64,000 nt of DNA, taken from Hofstenia miamia (taxonomy: Eukaryota; Xenacoelomorpha; Acoela). The stretch is from assembly GCA_004352715.1 (NCBI GenBank), contig SCFE01000006.1, positions 598,360-662,359 of the forward strand, given 5' to 3'. Position numbers and translations under genes: made by a program. Positions 47,066 to 57,942 of this stretch are shown one piece after another; position 1 is the first letter of the stretch; each line of letters opens with the position of its first letter. The notes under the pieces are model-generated. The model made no database searches. It was not told the DNA's origin and saw only the letters and a program-made list of their open reading frames with translations.

Positions 47066-47500
47066 AATCTTCAATAGCTTTATTTTGTTTGCTCTTTGCA
47101 TATGTACAAATAAGATATATACATATTTACAAAAAATGTACACAGAACTTAGATATACATATACTACAAACTAAGCTACAATAATTAAATTAAAATGCAC
47201 ACAGATATTTACAATTAAAATGGACTAAAAATAAGAAGTTTCGCTACAGTTTTAACATTTAAGTATTCTGTTATTATTTTGTTCTGCTAATAAATTGTGT
47301 TTTAACAGTTTTTTAAATTCATTTATATCGCTGGCTTTCCTTACACTGATAGGTAAATCATTCCACAGTTTGCAAGATGTTGTTGTAAAAGAATTTTCCC
47401 AGTATTTGTTTCTTGGATGTATATTGTTTATGCACATGTTAGCACGGTGATTATATTTTACAAATTTCTTGATTAGTGCCCTACCACTTGTTTTCAACTG
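47066..47500 (-). mobile_element. LINE 3' end lying exactly between the 519-bp repeats
   Basis: A minus-strand frame at 47497-47252 reads NSFTTTSCKLWNDLPISVRK and ASDINEFKKLLKHNLL, the typical C-terminus of CR1/L2-like LINE RTs (xxxWNxLPxxxRxxxSxxxFKxxLK). It is followed by an AT-rich 3' tail. Confidence 0.75.
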
Positions 47501-48019
47501 CTTCTACACATTCCTTCCAACCTATCCACACCACATTTATTTTAGTTGTAAAAGCAACAATTTCTTGTTTCTTCCCTGAATTGCAATTATTAGGTTCCAC
47601 AGTATCCCAATTTTGTGTGGACATTAAAAATACTGCCTTATTTTTTTAATAATATATTTTATTAGCATTAGCTTTCCCGATTTGAAAAATTTGGAATATA
47701 ACAAATTAAGTTTTTTAGAACTCATGGGCTGTTTTCTGCTTGCAAATTCAGATCTAGCAGCATTTCTCTTACAAATTTAGAAGCTTTAGTTCAAATTTCA
47801 TTCATTGTATAAATTGTTTGTTAATTGAAGTTTAGTTTGTAAATACACAAAAAATACATGAAATACTCGATTTTTAGATACACGAAATACAGGTACACGT
47901 CCAGTTAGGATATACGAAATACCGATACAAAAAGTGATACACGTCAACGTCAATGCACTGATAATAATTATAAATATTTAGTTTGTAGTTTTAAAATTGT
48001 AACTTTTTAGCAAATATAT
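47501..48019. repeat. 519-bp direct repeat, copy 2
   Basis: Second copy, offset 954 bp from the first, and followed directly by (ATT)n. Confidence 0.92.
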
Positions 48020-48028
48020 TGCTTTGAC

Positions 48029-48081
48029 TTATTATTATTATTATTATTATTATAAATATTATTATTATTATAATTATTATT
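48029..48081. repeat. (ATT)n microsatellite, interrupted
   Basis: ATT units with short interruptions (AAATATT, ATAATT). Confidence 0.95.
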
Positions 48082-48469
48082 TGGAATTAATACGAATGTT
48101 TGAGGAGTTGAAACAGTTGTCGAGCGAACTATTATCAGCAAAAAAGTTTCCCTACAGCATTTGTAATTATGCCATTTCTCGTAGTGTACCAACAAATGCT
48201 CCCCGGAATATATAGAATAGGAGCAATATGATTCTGTTCGTATATTTTGATGCTTACCGAGTTTTTAAAGATATCGAAGTAAATGTTTCAGTATGTTATG
48301 TTCAAGTGTCTTTCATGATGCATGCAAGATCATTATGACCTCTTTTAAGCTCTAAAGAACATACCCACGATATTCTTAAGCTTTTTAATCTTTAAATGTA
48401 AAATTTAAATGATTAAAATTTTCACTTTCTACAAAACACATTGTTATCTAGCACTCTTTGTAGCTAGTG

Positions 48470-48860
48470 AAGCAAAATGTATACTGGCCACTATTTCTTC
48501 CAGATTAAAATTGATTGAATTAGGAAATCAATCTTTCCTTAAGCGCATTGATTTTTCATAAATGAATGAATACCAATAATCTAATAAATTCAAATCGGGG
48601 AGAATGGTAGCCATCCAATATAGCATCCTCAACAAATCACATGCTGAGCAGAAAAACTTATTAAAGCTAATGAGATTTTTTCAAAGTAAGGAAGAGCGCC
48701 AACATAAAAAATCTCGTCATCTCAAAGTTTGCGATAGTGTGATATGTGATATGTGAGACTGCAAGAGCTCAAATATTCAAAAGACTTAACAATATCAGCA
48801 AAGTGGGGTGTACCTTTCAAGCATGAAACGTTCTCTTCTTGGGCACTCTGTTAACCTTTA
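48470..48860 (-). mobile_element. mariner-like transposase C-terminal relic
   Basis: Minus-strand translation YWMATILPDLNLLDYWYSFI, then EKSMRLRKD, stop, FPNSINFNLEEIVASI. It matches the WPPxSPDLNxLDYxxW block and the following helix of Tc1/mariner transposases. Upstream parts are decayed and no terminal repeats were found. Confidence 0.5.
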
Positions 48861-48869
48861 ATTGTCCTG

Positions 48870-51800
48870 TAATGGACCAAAAATGTCTACTTTGAATGTC
48901 TCAGCCATTCAGGTTATTGTTGTTGGAATGCAGTGATACTTGCAATTATTTTTCCAAAATGCAAGCTTGAATAACCACTATGAAACTGTTATCATCAAAC
49001 CAAATCTCTTCTTAAAAGCATATCCACTTATTAAATTGAAAATAATGAATGAATGTACACATAATAATAAACAATGATACATTTTCATAAACTTCAAAGT
49101 ATGCGTTATTGTTATATAGGAAAATTCTTCAAGATGCTGCTACATTATTTGAGTGTTGTCTTTTTCAAGATATGCGTTAATTTTTGGGACAACCATTTTA
49201 AATGTCCCTACCGTCATATGATGTTAATTTCGCACTAGAAAAGTGAGTACTCATTGAGAATTTACATTTGATGTTTCAAATGCGAAAATTTTTAAATAGA
49301 AACAAAATTTCTACTAGTAGCAAATTCAATAAGATTATCAACATAATTAGAGGTATATGTATCTGTTAGTGTTTCTTCTGAATTAATAATGAGGCAAACA
49401 CAAGAGGCTTATAGGTCATTTTGACCTATTGTCGCGTTTCTAGCATTTAAAAATATTCATAATTATTACTATTAATAAGCTAATTCAATTGCATGATTTA
49501 GCAACAAAGAATAATCTGATATTTTTATTAATCTTGCTCAAGTTAAGCGATTAGCAAACATTAGTTATAAGTATAAGTAAATGGTGGAAATTAAATCCCC
49601 AAATGGTGATTAAAAGAATGCCATGAAGGAAATTTTGTGAGCTTGAAGAACGTCTAACAAACAAATTTTTTATTAATGACAGTAGCAAAAGACTGAGGAT
49701 GACCAAGCAACAACATTCAGAGGTTGTTACTTACTCAGCTATTTCAAAATTATTTAAATAAGACTTGGAGGAAAGTTGCTGACTACTTCTAATCAAAGAG
49801 ATACCAAAAATTATAATTACAGATGAATGCGATTTATTTCAAATATTTTCTACCCAAAGATATTGCGATGGATGATTTGATTTTAAGGTGATACACCTGA
49901 GGAGTCCAAAACACCCCGGTTAAGCAACTAATAATAATGCCAAAAATCATCAATTAACAACCAATAATGTGTACATGTGCTAATCTAGGTTACTTAAGTT
50001 ATTAATGCATTGCTACACCTCTTATTTTTACATAATATTGATATATTTAGCCTCAGATAGTTGTAAAAAATTGGATAAATTTTTACTATGTAATTTATTG
50101 CTTCGTAATGCTGTATTTATTTTTCATGCAAATGAAAGTTTATAAGTAAAAGACAATAACTAAAATATTTATATTTGGAATAATTAAAATTTTGAATTTT
50201 GGAATAAAGTTTTAAATGAAATTTCATGTTACATTACTTTCTACTTACCGGGTAACTTGAGGACCTCTTCATAAATTATTCTGCCTACGCCAATGCAATA
50301 TATGGATGAAAACCATTAATGTAAATTTAAAGCAACTAACAAATATTTAATTAGTTTCGAGTAAAGTACGTATGAATTGGAAAAACACTTAAAATTACTA
50401 TGACATTCTTCATTGAATATTCATAAAAACTCTATGTTTATTTTGATTGGCTAATTAGAAAATAAACCATAAATTAAAAATATAATTTAGTATCGTTTAA
50501 AGAGAGATAAAGTTAGACAATTTATTTTGAACAGATACGCATTCGAGGTTTGTTTTAAATTTTTAGGAATAAATATACATTCAAACTCCTAATATATGAT
50601 CCTGCTATAAAAGCTGTGCATAAGCAAAATCTAATATAGAATATTGAACCTAATATCAGGTTAGTTAACATTAGATACTCTCAATTGTTGCGATAGTGTT
50701 ATTTTTTGATTATAATGAATTGTTTTACAAAGCATTTAAAAGAACTCTTAATGTTGCAGTAGCTAGGTCCATAGATTTGGATAATTCAACTTAACTTTTG
50801 GAAATTCAAAATTGAATGAAAGTAATAAAAAACAACTTTGTTCAAAAAACTTTAATTGTTAATAAAATTAAGAATTTATCAAATATTGTATTATGACTAT
50901 TCACTTCATTCTGTTGTACACATGGTTTTTAAGCGTATTATATTGTCTTTATTAGTAAAACGTTTGCTTCCTGTTTATGGGGATCAAGAATTGCAGCACT
51001 ATATCAATTGTCCTTAGTTGACTGAGGATATTGAAGTCAAAATCTAAATATTTAATGATAGAAAACAATTACACTATGATATAATGTTTCTCTGAACAAT
51101 CTCAAATTATTGTCCCATAGCTATAACATATTAGGTCAACGTGAGGGCTTAGATAAATGAAAGTATATTGGAAAGACATTGAACAAACTTAAGCAAAAAT
51201 ATATTTAGCTTTTTATTAAACCATGCTTATAGAACGTGTTATATATAAAGGACGCTAGTATAAACAAAAATGCTGGAAAAAAAATTATCAAAAATTTAAC
51301 TTGATTTTGTTTTAAGGCAATCTTCAAATTAACCATGGAATCATTAATTGACATTTACTATTAATAATTTAATTACTTAAATATTGAGTAATCTATTAAC
51401 AGTTGCAATTTCATCTTATCAATGCCTAAGGCATGAGACTTTAAGCAAAGCCTACAAATTTGCAAATACATAGTTTTTGGAAAATGAATATTAATAGCAG
51501 TTATTCTATTATAATTCAATCTTTCAGTTTATTTATTTGGCTTTCAGATTTCAGAATTTATCTTTACACAAATTCTAAGCCATATGAATATAATGTGAAC
51601 TATCTAATATCACTTCAAACATTACATGTTCATTAATTAATTGCCCATGTGGCAACATCATGAGGTTGCAAAGAATTAATCTTTGATCAAAACTGTAGTA
51701 AGCCCAAAGACAATAATTTTTGTTAAGATAAAAAATTTAATTTAATTCAGAGAGGTATTTATTAGCGAGCTCTATAAATTTTTATATTCAAGGCATGAGT

Positions 51801-53980
51801 CTCGTTTTAGGGTTTTAGGCTCACCAAAACATACCTAAAAACCTCTATTAATACGAAAAAATGTTAAAAAGAAATCAAGAGAAGCCAAAACGTGTTGAAT
51901 GAGGTATTTTATAAAACTTTCTTATTGGCATATAATTTTAAAAAATGTTCCCAATAAAGAAATACAAAGTATATCACATTTTGGCAGAAATCACGATTTA
52001 AATGGAAATACAAGCTAGTAATTTCAGTATTTAACTGGTTTTAGATATTTTACACAGATTTTGTATAACAGAGAGTAAATTTTATATTATATTTTTTGGA
52101 TGTATGCATATACCTGAAGATGATAAATTTCTGTGATTCATTTGAACTAACTAAAAAAAATTTTCATCATTTCTGTACATTATCACAGTTTCTATGTTGA
52201 AATTAAACCTTAGACAACTAACTGTTTGATTGTTTAGTCATTTTATTGTTAGTATGTTTGCTTCAACATTATATATCTGGATTTAAATAAATCATGAATA
52301 TTTTATAATTTAATGGGTTGTTTGTAAGCAGATATATTTTTTGAAAGAAATTTCAAAGAATAAATTGGCGCAGTTAACATTAACTTTGAATTAATTAGTA
52401 TTCTATTAAAATCTTAAAATCAATTTCAGAATTTTTACAAATTAACTTATACTAATTGGTAATTTTAATAAATAATTAAAATTTTTCGAAAGTGCGCGCA
52501 ACAAACTCGACCCAGCTTACTTTCTATTCAAAAGCTGTTTTAAAAAACGTTTTTTTGAATTTTTATTGCTAAGGAGAACGGGACCCAGTAATCGAGTGCT
52601 TTTTTAAGCTATTTACGTAATTTAACAACTCGTATAGAAGTTAGAAAGAAACTTGTTTCAAAATATCAAGGAATTTCTAATTTAAAAACGTTTTCTACAT
52701 AAGAAAAAATTGACTACAAATTCCGTATAGAAGCATATTCTATAAGATTTCAGTTAAAAGCATGATTTACCAGAAACTTAGAATAGCCATATAAATTTGG
52801 ATATTCGTCCATATTGTTTTCCATCATAGAATTTTAATATACTCTTAGGTTAATTATTAAAATTTATTGTGAGTCTGAATCAATTTGATTTAACTGATGA
52901 AAAAATATGCATTTTGAAACTTATTTTACTAAATACTTTAAAATAACTCTTTTTTTCAGTATTTGAGTTCGATTCCAAAGTTATGTCATTTTGACAAAAA
53001 ATTTATAAGTTTCTAATTTGTGAAATGAGTTGTTTCACTTCTGGTAATATTTGAATGTGTGAAAGTATATTTTCAGTTCAATTAAATGAGTGTGTATTTT
53101 TTATTCCCACTGTTGCAACACTTTAAGAATTATAGTTTATAATCATTTGTGCTGCATCTGGATAAAAATCTCATTAAAATGAATCTGTACTTACTAGAAC
53201 AATATTGAGCGTAGTTTCTGGCAAACTACCGTGCCTTAGGTTAGATGGATGGCTTCAAACTGTGCTTCCAAAAAGAATACCTTAGTGCTTTCCCAAATTT
53301 TTATAATAATTTAATATTTAACAATTTCCACTATTCAAACTTTGCTACAAACAGTTCAATGATCTTTTGATAAGGAAGTATGCGTTTTTTGTATGTAACT
53401 ATGTATAAAATGTTATGCGAAAAGCATCTGATATAATACGCATTTGTTGAAAATGTTTTCCTATTCAAGATAAAAACGGAATTAATTGTTAACATATTAG
53501 TTTCTAATTAGTATCGTCAACGAATCCTTTGTTGTAATTAAGTCGCAGCTCTTAGTAATCCGGGAATCACATTTTTAAATAAATCATTTAAGTCAGATTT
53601 TTGAATTTCTAGTCAGAAAGTCGTTGATATAATTCAAAATTTAATTGTGCAACCGACATAGAAAAGCGCTCTTTGATGATTTAAGAACTTGTATTGTAAT
53701 GGCTTCGAATTTTTTAAATTTAAGGGTTTGACAAAACAATACAATATGTGGATGAATAGATGTTGATATATCTGGTGCGTGGTAATCTCTCAAGATGTCA
53801 TTATTCAAATGCTAATCAAACAGATATCAGAATAAAGCCGAATCACTAGGGCGGTGTAATTTGAGAACAATACCAGGTAAACCCACATTAAAAATAATGT
53901 GAGAACTCCATCAAAATATCGTTAGCGTCTGTTTAAAATATAACTTCTGCTCAATAGAAAACTGAGATTTGAATAAACTT
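48870..53980. other. AT-rich non-coding stretch, about 5 kb
   Basis: No coding region, RNA or element recognised. A 19-bp palindrome (ATAGGTCATTTTGACCTAT) lies at 49411-49429. Confidence 0.5.
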
Positions 53981-53988
53981 TGAAGCAT

Positions 53989-54151
53989 ATGCAAATCAAG
54001 CTGCTTAGCGACATAATTTTATGGGTAAAACTCTTATTATTAATTGTTTTGTGCCTTTATATTTTGAATGAAGTGCTATTTCTGCAATATATTGAATCAC
54101 AAAGTACGAATAGCTTACTAGAAACAAAAACACCTGAAGTCGTTAATTTAT
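53989..54151 (+). CDS. possible first exon of a secreted or membrane peptide
   Basis: ATG-initiated frame of 54 residues. A long hydrophobic stretch (about residues 8-33, LWVKLLLLIVLCLYIL) is followed by a polar acidic spacer (ESQSTNSLLETKTPEVVN) and ends at a good donor (TTTAT|GTAAGC). A possible acceptor is at 54593 (TTTTTTATGCAG), giving 18 more residues to a stop at 54649. That second piece includes CCTCAAAGGGGCTCT, which resembles a LINE RT motif, so the model is weak. Confidence 0.25.
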
Positions 54152-54237
54152 GTAAGCCTTAGCAACCGTCCAACAACAGTGCTATCTGTCTAAAATTCAA
54201 CAGAAGTCTGCTTAAACTTTTTTTACTAAATATATAG

Positions 54238-54272
54238 CCTATATATATACACATATATATATATATATATAT
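54238..54272. repeat. (AT)n microsatellite
   Basis: AT dinucleotides with one AC interruption. Confidence 0.95.
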
Positions 54273-54929
54273 TATGAAAGATTTATTCCGCAAACATGTT
54301 TCCCTACATACGTATAGCTTTGTCAGTGCATATGTAGTGTCCTTCAATCTCCAAAAATCTTTGGTTTTAAGCATTTTCTAGTTTTAAATTTACTACTTTA
54401 AATTAATTTAAAAAAGTATTTGGAAATTATATTGCAGTAGAAATGTAAAGAACTAATACAATTGATATATTGCTTGAATATTTGCTATTTATATAAATTG
54501 TGATAACATACTAACAATACACAATTGCATAATTATAACTTTTAACTAAGAAATGTAAGTGATTCCAATAACTATTAAATGTTTTTTATGCAGTTCCCAT
54601 AATTCCTCAAAGGGGCTCTGTATCAGTTATGAAAATACAAGAATTATAAATAATATAGATATTGCAAAGTACTTGTTGTTACGCACTTACTTCCATATTC
54701 AAGATCATAGAGCAATATTTATTGATTGAAACTTAGCCATAGATAAACAGACCAATGTTAATATCAATAATCTGTTTTTTCTCATATTGAGTTTAGCATT
54801 AATGACCTTGTAATGCAATGCTTTGGATTTTTCCATTTGGTTTAAGTTTTAGTGTAAACTCGAATAGAATAATTTGCTCTCTGATATTCTTAAGGACCTA
54901 ATGCCAATTCACATAATATGTCAATGCAT

Positions 54930-55060
54930 TTGCTTCAAAATTAAGTTCTTGGTCCTTTGTATTTGCAAATGATTTACTTTAAACCTATTTATATACAGTA
55001 TATAAACAATTACTTCCCTATTTACTGATTATGCTAAGTTATGATATACGCCGCTGTTGC
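54930..55060 (+). mobile_element. possible LINE RT relic
   Basis: Reads VLGPLYLQMIYFKPIYIQYI and, after a stop or shift, LFTDYAKL. These are suggestive of the xVLGPLLFxxYIND and LYADDTKL motifs but very decayed. Confidence 0.25.
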
Positions 55061-56079
55061 TTTTCAAGATCATAACAAAAAAAACTTAAAAATGCTAAAT
55101 TACTTCTAATGTTTCAAATATTTAAAACTGAATATATAATTTAAGAATAAAAATCGAACGGCAAAAAAACTTGTTTCATCAATTCTCTTTCAATGTAATC
55201 TGATAATGATAATAAATTGTACACTGGTGAAACATTTCGACACTTGGGGAAAAGATGAAGAATTTGATAGAAAAATCGCATGAGACAAATTAAGTATTTT
55301 GTATTTTGCCATAACTAAGGTAAGATTTTAGATATATACATACTTTCATCAATATTCACTTTTATCGAATCTCTATATACTTTTATTTAAAAATAAAGTA
55401 ATTACATCAGAACTAGACAATTTATTCTAAATACTTGAAAGAAAACGATATCCGCATGGAATTGGAAAGAAAGCCATTTACAGAATAATCATTGTATGAA
55501 GGAAGTGAATTAAAAATGAGTAATTAAAATATTACAATAATAGATACAATCAGAGTTTTGCGTAGGTCTAATAATTCAAAGAATTCATGCGAATCAACAA
55601 AAACTAATGAGACAAGTCATTCAAGAACACACGATTTAAAAAATCATTTTATATTATGCATAATAAACATGCGCTTGACTAAGTCTTAACTTCGGTTAAC
55701 CTTAGACAGTCCAGAAATTTTTTCAATTAAGGATGATTTCTTGATAACTCACGAACTAATAAAAATAATCAATATTTGAAAAGATCACAGAATAGGAAAG
55801 TGCTATTTTCCACAGAGCTGCCCCGAAACCTTTGATTTTGCCAAAGCCGCACTTCAATGGATATGGGTGTTCTATCTACATAGAAAAAAGTCGAGTTTGG
55901 TGTTGCTGCTTCCATGAGACCAAGAAATCCTGACTACCTGAACTTTGGGCATGAAAATAATTTAAGTTAATTTTTGCAAATCAGAATTTTCAATGGAATA
56001 AAGTAAATCTCTTCCAGTACTTCTGGCACACCAATACACTTTTATAAATTAGAATTTTTTTTGCAAACCTGAAAGAACT

Positions 56080-56831
56080 TCAAACATCTTGTGACAATAC
56101 ATTACAATGGTCTGTTTATGATTATATTTCTTTCAATACATCAAAATGTGAAGATCTCTTCTTTTGCTTTACGTTTAATGCTAGATTACATTATCTACCT
56201 TTGAAATTCCTTTAAAACGTGAAACAACTAACTCAGGAATAATATTTTATCCTGAAAATCATAAATTTTTCAAAAAAATAAAAAGTTCTCTTCTTTGTTT
56301 TATCTAAAATCTGGAATACCCAAGTCTACTTACTATTCAAGCAAATGCTTACTTTTTAAAATATACTGCTTGTCATCTCTAATCTATGCTTCACAGTGCT
56401 GGCATCTTGATTCTTCTTCTGCCTTAAAAAATGTCCGTATACTACATTGTGCTCTTCGTTGGATCAACTCTTCAAATTCTTCTCCTTTAAGCCAAACTTT
56501 TTCCAATAAATCTTAAAATATCTTGATCATATTTTCCTTAAATTACTTATTGGAACCTGACTTTGATGTTACTCAAAATCATTCCTCCAGCTAATTTTAT
56601 ATTTCAAAATCTAGATATTGATCTTTTGGCACATCCATCTAAATTTAAATCTAACTTTTTTTAAAAATTCTTTGCCTTCTACTGGAATTTTGTGTAAATG
56701 TAATCTCTTTCCATTCTGCAATAGTCACAAAAAACCTTACTTCCTCTAGTTGCTTCATTATTTTGTTAAATTTTGTTTATTCATTGTTATAACCTTTAAG
56801 GACAAATGGATGTGATTAAATCTGAAGATTT

Positions 56832-56833
<2 letters not shown>
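56080..56833 (+). mobile_element. decayed APE-type LINE, RT thumb to 3' end
   Basis: LQWSVYDYISFNTSKCEDLFF at about 56107-56165 matches the post-YADD WxxxNxLxFNxxKC block. The frame at 56295-56516 reads KIYCLSSLIYASQCWHLDSS and ILHCALRWINSS, homologous to LLYASPCWWPS..FKWISS of LINE B at 10.7 kb. Followed by T-rich 3' sequence and (AT)n. Confidence 0.75.
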
Positions 56834-56867
<34 letters not shown>

Positions 56868-57060
56868 NNNNNNNNNNNNNNNNNNNNNNNNNNNNNNNNN
56901 NNNNNNNNNNNNNNNNNNNNNNNNNNNNNNNNNNNNNNNNNNNNNNNNNNNNNNNNNNNNNNNNNNNNNNNNNNNNNNNNNNNNNNNNNNNNNNNNNNNN
57001 NNNNNNNNNNNNNNNNNNNNNNNNNNNNNNNNNNNNNNNNNNNATATATATATGTATATA
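56834..57060. other. (AT)n microsatellite with 176-N gap
   Basis: AT repeats run into N at 56868-57043 and out again on the far side. The repeat probably caused the assembly break. Confidence 0.95.
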
Positions 57061-57942
57061 TATTAAAGAAAATTGTTTGAAATTGTTGAAAAAACGATTT
57101 GTTCTTTTAGAAGGACATTAATGGTAATGAATATGGTAATATTATAAAATTGCTTGATAGGCTTGAAACAAATAAAACAATAAAAAAAAATTGTCAAAAA
57201 TATTCGGAAATTTATATGTATACATATACATGTGCTTGTATATTTACTTCCATGAACATATATGCTTTTATATAACACAATTAAAATTATGTGATAATCA
57301 GGAAGAATAAAATATTCTAAGTTGAAAATCAAATAAAATTCAATGTTTAGAGTATTTCTCCATCGATAAAAATTTTTATTTATCTGTTTATTAATTAATT
57401 ATGTATAAATTTAGCCCTAATATTTATATTTGCAACGAATTGATTTGCTGTCGATAACAATTTGCTTTGCAGGCGGCTTTACTCATATATTAAATACATT
57501 TAAATGAGAGCTTATATTGATGAAGCATTCATTTATGCTGGAATACAATCGATTAAGAGGTTTCATTGAATTTATAAGTTATAAAATCCAGCATTGCAGT
57601 GGCAGCTGTATTGTTTCCATTTAAAACATTGTTGTTATAATGCCATGGCGAGCTTCACGAAATCAACTATAATGAATATTTGATAAATTACAGTTGCTGT
57701 TTACAATATTTAACATTTAAATTTTAGTATAATAAAATAATCAAATGATGGTAAATGAATTACAAATGGAAATGAATTTTCAATCTTTAGTGAAAAGCTT
57801 TAGTGAAGGAAAACTCAAAATCAAAATTTTCCAAATTTTTGTTGTTGAATAACCTGTCAAGCACAGGTATTCCCATATTAGATGATATAATACAGATTTG
57901 GTAACATAATGCTCAATTTTAGATACTAAAGGAGGCTAAGCA

